This document shows, piece by piece, positions 1 to 7,403 of a DNA stretch of 64,000 nucleotides. A program made the translations under genes and the position numbers. This stretch comes from Vibrio mytili (GTDB taxonomy: Bacteria > Pseudomonadota > Gammaproteobacteria > Enterobacterales > Vibrionaceae): assembly GCF_000830505.1 (NCBI RefSeq), contig NZ_JXOK01000050.1:1-64000 (forward strand), read 5' to 3'. Each line of letters starts with the position of its first letter. The stretch's first letter is position 1. The notes under the pieces are model-generated. The model worked only from the letters and a program-made list of their open reading frames with translations, did not search any database and had not been told where the DNA came from.

Positions 1-67
1 GTTTTTCCTAGGACCTAGGACCTTTCTCTTCCTAGGCCCTTGTTTTAAACCTAGGACCTTTTTTAAC
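1..67. repeat. Cluster of CCTAGG motifs at the window edge
   Basis: Four copies of the palindromic hexamer CCTAGG lie at 7-12, 14-19, 31-36 and 50-55. Three of them are part of the longer word CCTAGGACC. The cluster sits directly 3' of csdA (minus strand) and runs off the left edge, so its full size is unknown. I see no coding potential in it. It may be a short dispersed Vibrio repeat or a tandem-repeat tract; its function is unknown. Confidence 0.6.
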
Positions 68-1279
68 TTACAACATCCCCACCGCTTTCTCGACACCAGC
101 AATCAGCCTATCAACATCTTCTTGGGTATTGTAAATACCAAAAGAAACACGAATCGTGCCTTTGACCCCGAGCGCATCCATTAAGGGGTGCGCGCAATGA
201 TGTCCAGCACGCACTGCGATACCTTGTTGATCCAACAGGGTTGCAATATCTTGGTGATGAACGCCATCCATCACAAAAGTGAGTACAGAAGCATTGGGCT
301 GGTAGCCAATGATGCGAATGTCATCCAATTGCCTTAGTGCCTCGTAAGCTTTTTGCTGTAATGCGTGTAAATGGTCTTCAACTTCTTGATGATCAAAACC
401 TTGATACCATTCGATCGCTTTTGCTAAAGCAATTGCCCCTGCGACATTTGGGGTACCAGCTTCAAACTTTCCGGGTAAGCCTGAAAACGTGGTCTTTTCA
501 AATGATACTCGTTCGACCATTTTCCCTCCGCCGTGCCAAGGTGGCATGGCTTGGAGAAGCGCTAACTTTCCATATAGCACGCCAATGCCTGCAGGCGCAT
601 AAAGCTTGTGCCCGGAAAAAACATAGAAGTCGATATCGAGTGCAGAGAGATTGAGAGGCTCATGAACAATGCCTTGTGCACCGTCCACGACGATGATAGC
701 ACCAACCGAATGAGCCATTTCAGTGATTTTTTCAATGGGCTGGCGAGTACCGGTTACGTTAGTGATTTGCGCGCAAGCAACAATCTTACACCGTTCAGAC
801 AGCAGTGATTGAAAGGCTGGTAAATCGAACTGGCATTCCGTGGTCATTGGGACTTTAACGACCTTTGCTCCGGTCTGTTCAGCCACAATTTGCCATGGGA
901 CGATATTCGCGTGATGCTCCATCTCGCTAATTAATATTTCATCCCCTGGTTGTAAGGTACTACGAGCGTATGTTTGAGCGATAAGGTTGAGAGCTTCAGT
1001 GGCGCCACGAGTCCATATGATTTCTTTTGAACTCTCGGCACCTACAAAGCGCGTCACGGTATCGCGCGCAGCTTCAAATTGGCTGGTCGCCTTTGCTGTT
1101 AAACTGTGGCTACCGCGATGAACGTTGGCATTTTGTGCGCTGTAATAATGTTGAATCACGTCAATCACACATTGCGGTTTTTGCGTGGTTGCTGCGCTAT
1201 CGAGGTAAACCAACTCGGTGTCATTAATTGATTGATTTAAAGCGGGAAACTGGCTTCTTACTGCATTAACGTCAAACAT
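68..1279 (-). CDS. csdA: Cysteine desulfurase, SufS/CsdA class
   Basis: A 403-residue PLP-dependent enzyme of the class-II cysteine desulfurases. It removes sulfur from cysteine as an enzyme-bound persulfide, for Fe-S cluster assembly or other sulfur transfer in the cytosol. The PLP lysine is in the SGHKL motif (K225), an EHHAN motif lies near residue 121, and the catalytic cysteine sits in RAGHHCAHP (about C362) near the C-terminus, as in SufS/CsdA. No suf genes are adjacent, so CsdA is preferred over SufS; a csdE partner may lie beyond the left edge. The start ATG overlaps the restored yajL stop by one base (TAATG), which suggests translational coupling in a panE-yajL-csdA unit. Confidence 0.88.
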   Translation of the reverse strand: MFDVNAVRSQFPALNQSINDTELVYLDSAATTQKPQCVIDVIQHYYSAQNANVHRGSHSLTAKATSQFEAARDTVTRFVGAESSKEIIWTRGATEALNLIAQTYARSTLQPGDEILISEMEHHANIVPWQIVAEQTGAKVVKVPMTTECQFDLPAFQSLLSERCKIVACAQITNVTGTRQPIEKITEMAHSVGAIIVVDGAQGIVHEPLNLSALDIDFYVFSGHKLYAPAGIGVLYGKLALLQAMPPWHGGGKMVERVSFEKTTFSGLPGKFEAGTPNVAGAIALAKAIEWYQGFDHQEVEDHLHALQQKAYEALRQLDDIRIIGYQPNASVLTFVMDGVHHQDIATLLDQQGIAVRAGHHCAHPLMDALGVKGTIRVSFGIYNTQEDVDRLIAGVEKAVGML

Positions 1280-1876
1280 TACTCGTCGCCTATCTTATGG
1301 TAATGCAAGGTCGGAATGGTCACCATAGGTTCAGCGACGCTCCATGCATGCTTCTTACCATCAAGCTTGATGATGATTTCGATCGCGAACTCTAATGCTG
1401 TGCCTGGGCCTGCTGGTAATAAGGTTGTGATTTAAATCGATCGTCACGCGTTTACTGCGCCAGTTTTGTTCTGGTATGTGTGACTGAAAACTAGGGTGGC
1501 AAGTCATTAGCGCTTTTGGAAAGAGATTGTGATGTTGTAACACCAATGCTGGCGCGGCACAAATCGCAGCAACCAGTTTACCGTCGTAAATATGCTGCTT
1601 GAGGATCTCTAGCATGACTGGGCTATCGCGAAATACCTCTGCTCCCCCGACACCACCAGAGAGTACGATGACATCAAATTCATCATCCGCTATATCGACC
1701 AACTTGCAATCGGCCGTTAAAGTGACACCGCGAGAAGCCTTCATGGTTAGGGAACCATCAAATGCAGCACTCGCGACCGTGACGTCATAGCCAGCTCGAA
1801 CCAGTGTATCAATGGCAGTCACCGCTTCCATTTCTTCGGTACCGGGTGCGATGGGCACTAAAATTTTTTTAGTCAT
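1279..1876 (-). CDS. yajL: YajL/DJ-1 family protein deglycase/chaperone (frameshifted)
   Basis: A DJ-1/ThiJ/PfpI family protein. The family protects proteins against oxidative and carbonyl damage and includes proposed deglycases. Glu16 and the nucleophile-elbow Cys106 (AAICAAP) are present. The reading frame breaks near 1402-1414, after NLITS. Adding two bases there restores the family ending (QGPGTA and onward) and gives a 199-residue protein whose stop overlaps the csdA start by one base. The missing bases fall in CC and GGG runs, so a sequencing deletion is likely. The ATG overlaps the panE stop by one base (TAATG). Confidence 0.85.
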
Positions 1877-2766
1877 TAGTTTGTCCAGCTTTGTTCTATT
1901 TGTTTGATGCGTTGATAAAGTTTCCGGTTTTCCGGCGTATCGAGATGATGCTTCTCTGCCGCTTGCAACAAGTACCCGGTAATAAAATCGATTTCTGTGC
2001 GACGTTTGTGCAGCACATCCTGTCTCATCGAAGAGTAATTCTCTGCGGTTGCATCGACGACGTGCATAACGGTTTGAAATAGGGTAGTAAAATCTGTATT
2101 GATCCCTTCCTTGTTCATCACATTGACTAACTCCTGCGTAATGTGTGCCATCGTATCCTGAAAGTTTGCTTTCGCCAGTTCTCCATTTTTACATTGGTGG
2201 ATCGCTGTTAAAGGATTGATGGCACAGTTGATAGCAAGTTTAGTCCATAATGCGGAATGAATATCGGGGTTCCATTTTACTTCAGGCAGCGCATGGTCAA
2301 GAACGCCTTGAAGAAACTCACACTGTGCCCCGGATGCATTGAAACCACCAATTTGAGTGGCCCCGTGACCTGTGTGGAGCACTTGCTGTTTGTTTGGTTT
2401 GTAGGCACCGTGCGTCGTCGTGGCTAATACAATCGGATTGTTCGCTAGCGCTTTCGCAATATGTTGGGCTGACCCCATACCATTGTGCATCAGCATAATG
2501 ACCGTGTCGGTATGGATATAAGGCAGTAATGGAGTAATAGCGGCTTCGACTTGCCACGCTTTTACTGTGACTAAAAGTAGGTCGGCATTTTGTACGCTGG
2601 CAGACTGTCGATTAACAAACGCGACTGCTGCAGAGTCATCCAGACTGAGAGCTATTTCCCGTTCGGAGGTTCTACTCCAAAGCGAGACGTTATGTCCTGC
2701 TTGATTAAGTTTTGTAGCCCAGAGTGAGCCAACTGCTCCCGGACCTAAGATGACAATATTCACCAA
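1876..2766 (-). CDS. panE: 2-dehydropantoate 2-reductase (ketopantoate reductase)
   Basis: A 296-residue NADPH-dependent reductase that turns ketopantoate into pantoate in the pantothenate/CoA pathway. The Rossmann dinucleotide motif GPGAVG is at residues 8-13, directly after the first beta strand. The catalytic lysine lies in WTKLAIN in the middle of the chain, and a C-terminal helical ApbA_C domain follows. The length fits the family. It is the first gene of a tightly coupled trio with yajL and csdA, each joined by TAATG. It lies downstream of the ompK terminator, so it probably has its own promoter in 2767-2824. Confidence 0.88.
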   Translation of the reverse strand: MVNIVILGPGAVGSLWATKLNQAGHNVSLWSRTSEREIALSLDDSAAVAFVNRQSASVQNADLLLVTVKAWQVEAAITPLLPYIHTDTVIMLMHNGMGSAQHIAKALANNPIVLATTTHGAYKPNKQQVLHTGHGATQIGGFNASGAQCEFLQGVLDHALPEVKWNPDIHSALWTKLAINCAINPLTAIHQCKNGELAKANFQDTMAHITQELVNVMNKEGINTDFTTLFQTVMHVVDATAENYSSMRQDVLHKRRTEIDFITGYLLQAAEKHHLDTPENRKLYQRIKQIEQSWTN

Positions 2767-2824
2767 ACGCTCTCAATAAAAAAGGTTTGCTGCAAGGATA
2801 ATGAGGGGAAAAAGGAAAGCAAAT

Positions 2825-2852
2825 AAAAATGGCGCCAATTGGCGCCATTTTT
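2825..2852 (-). terminator. Intrinsic terminator downstream of ompK
   Basis: A perfect inverted repeat, AAAAATGGCGCC-AATT-GGCGCCATTTTT, lies 20 bp past the ompK stop. It has a GC-rich core and an A/T tract on both sides, so it could stop transcription in either direction. For the minus strand it separates ompK from the panE unit. Confidence 0.85.
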
Positions 2853-2872
2853 GAGGATTCTTATCGGTTCGA

Positions 2873-3709
2873 TTAGAACTTGTAAGTTACAGCTAGGTAG
2901 TGGCTTACACCAGTCGATTCTAGCTCAACACCAGGAGCAACTTGTAGACCGTCTTTTACGCCATATACTTCTTTGTATGCTTTCAGGCCGTAACCAACCG
3001 CGAAGCGATCTGAGTGCCAGTAAATGCCGTTGAACATTGCACCACCGTTTGACGCGGTAGTACCAAATTTGTTACCAGCATCATCATCCATACCGAATTG
3101 GTAATCAATGTAACCTTGGTAAGAAATGAATGAACCATTGTCGAAGAAGTAGAATGGTTTGAACCAGTTAGTCGAGATTTGGAAACCGTTCCAACCTTTG
3201 TTGTTGCCATCGTAAGTGCTGTACAGGTTTAGGCCGATTTTACCTAACCAAGGAACCATTACATCAGAACCTAAACCGATTTTCTGGTTGTTTACACCAC
3301 CGTTGTCACCACCCCATTCCATTAGAGATGCAATATATAGTTCTTGAACAGGACCGAAAGATAGATCTTTACCAGTTACCGCATCTAGAGACATACGTGG
3401 TGCGAACTTCATAAACATCTTATCTTTAGATGTTGATTTATCTTGGTCATCTTTAGTCGCTAGGTTAAATACGTCTACGTAACCGTATAGGTCGAAAATA
3501 CCAGAGCGACCACCAAATTCCATTTCTAGGTAATCGTGGGCGTTATCGTCAGCGCCTTTAACTCGTGGCATTTCATCAATTGAATACATGTAGTTGAACT
3601 GCATCCACTTGTAATCGTTTTTGTGGATATCGCCGTCAGAATAGTCAGCCGCCAAAACTGGTGCTGAGGTCGCTGCTAGAAGGCTAAGAGCTAAAAGTGA
3701 TTTACGCAT
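2873..3709 (-). CDS. ompK: Outer-membrane nucleoside channel, OmpK/Tsx type
   Basis: A 278-residue outer-membrane beta-barrel of the Tsx/OmpK family. In vibrios OmpK is a major porin and the receptor of phage KVP40; Tsx homologues pass nucleosides. The start is taken at 3709 (MRKSLLAL), because it gives a clean signal peptide with cleavage after VLA and a mature N-terminus ADYSDGD. An in-frame ATG 24 bp upstream would place charged residues ahead of the signal peptide. The C-terminus ends in YKF, an aromatic end typical of BAM substrates. It is monocistronic, flanked by a terminator and a likely CRP site. Confidence 0.88.
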   Translation of the reverse strand: MRKSLLALSLLAATSAPVLAADYSDGDIHKNDYKWMQFNYMYSIDEMPRVKGADDNAHDYLEMEFGGRSGIFDLYGYVDVFNLATKDDQDKSTSKDKMFMKFAPRMSLDAVTGKDLSFGPVQELYIASLMEWGGDNGGVNNQKIGLGSDVMVPWLGKIGLNLYSTYDGNNKGWNGFQISTNWFKPFYFFDNGSFISYQGYIDYQFGMDDDAGNKFGTTASNGGAMFNGIYWHSDRFAVGYGLKAYKEVYGVKDGLQVAPGVELESTGVSHYLAVTYKF

Positions 3710-3835
3710 AAGGGGACTCTCTATATTTGTCATGGTTTAGAACACGCAATCTGTGTTGCGCTATCCAATTGGCGTGAATAATAGCGATAAAAATCTCAAA
3801 TGAAAGTGACACAAGATGCAAAACTAAACCTTTTT

Positions 3836-3851
3836 GGTGATATAAATCACA
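3836..3851 (-). promoter_or_regulatory. Candidate CRP site upstream of ompK
   Basis: GGTGATATAAATCACA keeps the GTGA-N6-TCAC core of the CRP consensus TGTGA-N6-TCACA. It lies about 130 bp upstream of the ompK start codon. Tsx-type porins are classical CRP targets in enterics. Control here is inferred from the motif only. Confidence 0.45.
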
Positions 3852-3978
3852 TAATTATTCTATTTATCGGAACTTTTTTGAGTTTGCATTTCATTGCAAT
3901 AAATATGTGATTCAGATCGGTACTTGTGTGTATTTTCTTAACTTTTAAGCCAGTCGATTAACCAACAAAATTAGTAAG

Positions 3979-4005
3979 TGATCGGATTGATAATCTTCTC
4001 GTATT
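3979..4005 (+). promoter_or_regulatory. Candidate ECF-sigma (RpoE/ChrR-type) promoter
   Basis: TGATCG, then 15 bp, then CGTATT, ending 28 bp before the first gene of the sigma-factor unit. TGATC at -35 with a CGTA-like -10 resembles, from memory, promoters read by sigma factors paired with ChrR. A self-activating promoter is expected for such modules. The match is by eye. Confidence 0.4.
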
Positions 4006-4033
4006 AGAAGATGAACATATAGAGGACTTATCA

Positions 4034-4630
4034 ATGAATGAAGTTATGTTATTCCCACTTACCTCGGTCGTGCTTCCAAATGGCAAAATGAATTTGCGCA
4101 TTTTTGAACCACGCTATGTACGTATGGTGAAAGAGAGTAGTCGACAAAATAGTGGTTTTGGCGTCTGTCTGGTAGGGAATAACAGCGATCCGAAAGAAGT
4201 TGGTGACGTTTGTTCGATAGGTACTTTAGTTCGAATCGTTGATTTTGAAACATTAAGTGATGGGCTTCTTGGCATAACAGTGATTGGTGAGAAACGGTTT
4301 AAGGTTAAGCGAGTTAGAGCGGATAAAGACGGTTTGAGGCATGCAGAAGTAGAGTGGATGGAAAATTGGCAGGCTCCTCATGAGTTGTTCAGTTTTTACT
4401 ACTTAAGTCAACAGTTGGAATACGTTTATGAAGAGTTTCCCCAACTCGGTTCTCTCTATGCAAACTGCTTTTACAATGACCCAGTATGGGTCACGCAGCG
4501 TTGGCTTGAGCTATTACCGCTAGATTGCCGCTTATTCGAAAAACTGGCAGGAGCAGAGGATTGCCTGCCGGCACTACTATTTTTGAATCAAGCACTTGAA
4601 GCTCCTAACAACAAGGAAGCAAGATTATGA
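4034..4630 (+). CDS. LON substrate-binding-domain protein
   Basis: 198 residues matching the N-terminal substrate-recognition domain of Lon protease (LON_substr_bdg) with no AAA+ or protease part. The opening MLFPLTSVVLPNG and the RIFEPRYVRMV segment are characteristic. Stand-alone LON-domain proteins are widespread but their role is not settled. A GAGGA ribosome site precedes the ATG. Its stop overlaps the next gene by four bases (ATGA), so the two are co-translated. It is the first gene of the unit leading to the ECF sigma/ChrR pair, which suggests a link to photo-oxidative or envelope stress. Confidence 0.75.
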   Translation: MNEVMLFPLTSVVLPNGKMNLRIFEPRYVRMVKESSRQNSGFGVCLVGNNSDPKEVGDVCSIGTLVRIVDFETLSDGLLGITVIGEKRFKVKRVRADKDGLRHAEVEWMENWQAPHELFSFYYLSQQLEYVYEEFPQLGSLYANCFYNDPVWVTQRWLELLPLDCRLFEKLAGAEDCLPALLFLNQALEAPNNKEARL

Positions 4631-5988
4631 AACGAGTAAAACACGCACTGGCATGTTTGGCAGTGGTCATGGGTCTAACTGCTTGTGGTTCGGATTCCGA
4701 CACTGTCGAGTATTCCAATGTACAGGCGATACATGCGGTGTCAGATGCACCTTTAGCCAATGTTTGGCTTAATGATAAAGCAACACTAACCGACGTTGAT
4801 TATGGTGTTGGTTCCGGTTTTAAAAAAGTACGAGCCGGTATGAATTCAGTCCAAGTTGATGTGCAATTACCCGGTGACGAGGTCGCTACTGTCGTTCCTA
4901 GAACCGAGCTTGAACTCGAATCAGATTTTAATTACAGCGTATTCGTCGTGGGTGATGCAGATGGCAGTCCAAATGTGGTTGAACCTTTGGTCGTGACACG
5001 AGATGCCGAATCGATGGCGGATGCCAATAGCCTGGATGTACAAGTTGTGCACGCTGCTTCAGGCGTACCAGCAGTCGATGTTTATGTCACTGAGCCTGGC
5101 CTCGATTTAGCGAGCGCGAGTCCAACGGCTACTAATCTTGCTTACAAAGGCTCGACTGATGTTTTGAATATCCCAGCGGATGATTATCAAATTCGACTTG
5201 CTGTTGGTGACACCGTTGTGTTTGATTCTGGAACGGTTTCACTTGCCGGCGACGCCAACTTAACCATAGCGGCGATAAAAACCGGAGACTCGAACAGTAC
5301 CTCTCCAGTTAAGTTGTTAGTTCTGGATGGCTCTGGTTCGTCTATGATTGAAGATATGGGAAGCCAAGCAGAAGTCCGAGTCGGGCACCTTGTTGATGGT
5401 GCCCCAGATGTTGATGTTAATGTCAACGGCTCGCCATTCGCACCACTTGCCGACTTAGCGTTTAAAGAAATTCGAGGTTATCTAGATTTGGCTCCTGATG
5501 CTTATGATATCGATGTGTTTGTTGATGGTACCACGACGGATCCGATCATTGACGTCAATGGGTTATCGGTTGAAGGGGGCAAGGACTACAGTGTATATGC
5601 GGTCGGTGTGGTCAGTCCTTCTATCGATATCGAACCATTAGTGGTAGAAGATATGAGAAGAGCAGTGGCGACCAGTGCGACGCTCAATATCACTCACGCG
5701 GCGGCTAATCCGGTAGCCGAGAAAGTGGACATTTATCTCACAACAAGTGCGGGAATTGATGGAAGTGATCCAGCAGTAACGGACTTTACGTATAAAGATA
5801 GTATACAAGGTCTTTATGTTGAAGCGGGTACCTACTACGTCACTGTAACAGTAGCGGGCGATCCAAGCGTTGTCGCTGTTGATTCGGCACCAGTAGATTT
5901 AATGAATGGTGTGGTTTACCAAGTTGTTGCGATAGACGATGGTAACAATGGCGGCTTTAACTTGTTAGTTGACGACATCACAGATTAG
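4627..5988 (+). CDS. DUF4397-repeat lipoprotein
   Basis: A 453-residue predicted lipoprotein. The signal peptide ends in the lipobox LTAC with the acylated cysteine at about residue 20, followed by an acidic linker. Four modules recur at about residues 32, 138, 250 and 354, each opening with a motif like VQ(A/V)(I/V)HA...P..(N/D)V(W/Y), spaced 104-112 residues apart; this matches DUF4397 domains. The mature protein is strongly acidic. Serine after the cysteine is absent (GSDSD follows), so sorting to the outer membrane is plausible but unproven. Function is unknown. It overlaps the LON-domain gene and lies 45 bp before the sigma gene. Confidence 0.75.
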   Translation: MKRVKHALACLAVVMGLTACGSDSDTVEYSNVQAIHAVSDAPLANVWLNDKATLTDVDYGVGSGFKKVRAGMNSVQVDVQLPGDEVATVVPRTELELESDFNYSVFVVGDADGSPNVVEPLVVTRDAESMADANSLDVQVVHAASGVPAVDVYVTEPGLDLASASPTATNLAYKGSTDVLNIPADDYQIRLAVGDTVVFDSGTVSLAGDANLTIAAIKTGDSNSTSPVKLLVLDGSGSSMIEDMGSQAEVRVGHLVDGAPDVDVNVNGSPFAPLADLAFKEIRGYLDLAPDAYDIDVFVDGTTTDPIIDVNGLSVEGGKDYSVYAVGVVSPSIDIEPLVVEDMRRAVATSATLNITHAAANPVAEKVDIYLTTSAGIDGSDPAVTDFTYKDSIQGLYVEAGTYYVTVTVAGDPSVVAVDSAPVDLMNGVVYQVVAIDDGNNGGFNLLVDDITD

Positions 5989-5996
5989 GAATGGAT

Positions 5997-6016
5997 GGGA
6001 GGAGTGCTCTCCTCCC
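5997..6016 (+). other. Hairpin between the lipoprotein and sigma genes
   Basis: GGGAGGAG-TGCT-CTCCTCCC is an 8-bp perfect stem in the 45-bp gap. There is no T tract after it, so it is more likely an RNA-stability or attenuation element than a full terminator. It could separate expression of the lipoprotein from that of the sigma factor. Confidence 0.4.
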
Positions 6017-6033
6017 TATAATTAAGGCCGATT

Positions 6034-6618
6034 ATGATGAGTGAGAGCCAACAAAAATTGGGTCGAAAAGAATGGTGCGCTTACATGGATAAAGTGAAAG
6101 CGCGTGACAAGGACGCGTTTGCTTTCGTCTTCCATTTTTATGCTCCCAAGTTGAAACAGTTCGCCTACAAGCATGTGGGTAATGAAGAAGTTGCGATGGA
6201 AATGGTGCAAGAAACCATGGCAACGGTTTGGCATAAAGCTCATCTTTACAATGGTGAGAAGAGTGCTTTATCAACGTGGATATACACAATCATCCGTAAC
6301 TTATGTTTTGATCTGTTGAGAAAACAGAAAGGAAAAGAACTGCATATTCACTCGGATGATATCTGGCCTTCAGAGTATTATCCACCTGACCTTGTCGATC
6401 ATTATTCACCGGAGCAAGACTTACTAAAAGATCAGGTTGTGAAGTTTTTAGGTACTCTGCCCAAAAATCAAAGGGAAGTGTTACAAGCAGTTTATCTTGA
6501 AGAGCTACCTCATCAGCAAGTCGCAGAAATGTTCAACATTCCCTTGGGGACCGTCAAATCTCGGTTAAGACTCGCGGTGGAAAAATTAAGGCACTCAATG
6601 CATATGGAGCAGTTATGA
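6034..6618 (+). CDS. ECF sigma factor, RpoE/ChrR-partnered group
   Basis: A 194-residue sigma-70 family factor with region 2 (FAFVFHFYAPKLK through WIYTIIRN, residues about 27-95) and region 4 (LPKNQREVLQAVY, then PLGTVKSRLRLAVEKLR, about 140-187). There is no region 1 or 3, as in ECF factors. The next gene overlaps by four bases and encodes a ChrR-type anti-sigma, which places it with the singlet-oxygen-responsive RpoE-ChrR group known from Rhodobacter. ATG codons at 6034 and 6037 are both possible starts. It is distinct from the housekeeping envelope-stress rpoE-rseABC. Confidence 0.85.
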   Translation: MMSESQQKLGRKEWCAYMDKVKARDKDAFAFVFHFYAPKLKQFAYKHVGNEEVAMEMVQETMATVWHKAHLYNGEKSALSTWIYTIIRNLCFDLLRKQKGKELHIHSDDIWPSEYYPPDLVDHYSPEQDLLKDQVVKFLGTLPKNQREVLQAVYLEELPHQQVAEMFNIPLGTVKSRLRLAVEKLRHSMHMEQL

Positions 6619-7274
6619 ATAATCATCCAGATAACAACGTGTTAGAGGCTTATGCTTCAGGCAGCATTGATGCAGTTTCTGGGCTTATGGTCGCGACGCA
6701 CTTAGAAACATGTCGTCAGTGTAGGGATTATGTCAATCAGGTTGAAGCTAACCAAGCGAACATCGTTAGTGATACGCCATCAGAGTACGATCGTGAGTTT
6801 GATGTGATGCTAAGTGACATTGTCAATGCAGAACCTATTGTCGATAACGTGGTCATACGCGATTATGCTGACGTGTCAGTTGCAGGAAAGACGTTTGCAC
6901 TTCCGAATACCTTGACTCGATTTGCTGATTTAATTAGTGACTGGCGAAGCTATGGCGGGAAAGTTTTCAGTGCACAGATTGATTTGGGCGAAGACGCTCG
7001 TGTGAGTTTGATGTATATCGGAGAAAATGTGCAGGTGCCTCAGCATACGCACAAGGGATTGGAATCAACCCTCGTCCTTCATGGCAGCTTTAGCGATGAA
7101 GATGGGCAGTACCACGAAGGGGATTTAATGATAAGAGACGCCTCAGTGAAGCACAGTCCGTTTACTAAGAAAGGGGAAGACTGCTTGTGTTTGACTGCAC
7201 TGACTGAGCCAATGATATTTACCCAAGGTGTTGCGAGAGTATTTAACTTGTTTGGTAAAGGTCTCTATCCGTAG
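6615..7274 (+). CDS. chrR: ChrR-family anti-sigma factor
   Basis: A 219-residue zinc anti-sigma factor. The N-terminal ZAS domain holds His4 and the HLETCRQC motif (His29, Cys33, Cys36), the usual zinc ligands that clamp the ECF sigma. The C-terminal half is a cupin (QHTHKG, GSFSDEDGQY, KHSPFTKKGEDC), the domain that releases sigma upon singlet oxygen in Rhodobacter ChrR. The start overlaps the sigma gene by four bases (ATGA), so the two are translationally coupled. The trigger in this organism is inferred from the family. An intrinsic terminator follows. Confidence 0.85.
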   Translation: MNNHPDNNVLEAYASGSIDAVSGLMVATHLETCRQCRDYVNQVEANQANIVSDTPSEYDREFDVMLSDIVNAEPIVDNVVIRDYADVSVAGKTFALPNTLTRFADLISDWRSYGGKVFSAQIDLGEDARVSLMYIGENVQVPQHTHKGLESTLVLHGSFSDEDGQYHEGDLMIRDASVKHSPFTKKGEDCLCLTALTEPMIFTQGVARVFNLFGKGLYP

Positions 7275-7315
7275 AATACTTGTTACATCGATTTCTTGTT
7301 TATGCTTAAAATCAG

Positions 7316-7348
7316 AGCCACCAAAATGTTTGGTGGCTTTGTCGTTTT
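7316..7348 (+). terminator. Intrinsic terminator after chrR
   Basis: AGCCACCAAA-ATG-TTTGGTGGCT is a 10-bp perfect stem followed by TTGTCGTTTTT, 42 bp after the chrR stop. It ends the four-gene sigma-factor unit, which converges with ampG. Confidence 0.8.
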
Positions 7349-7403
7349 TGTTGTCTACTTGTTGCTTTCGCGTGATTTTTTGTGCGAGTTACTTCGAGCA
7401 GAT

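Noticed and set aside
1..67. CRISPR-like repeat
   Set aside because: The CCTAGG words are too short and irregularly spaced, with no spacer structure and no cas genes.
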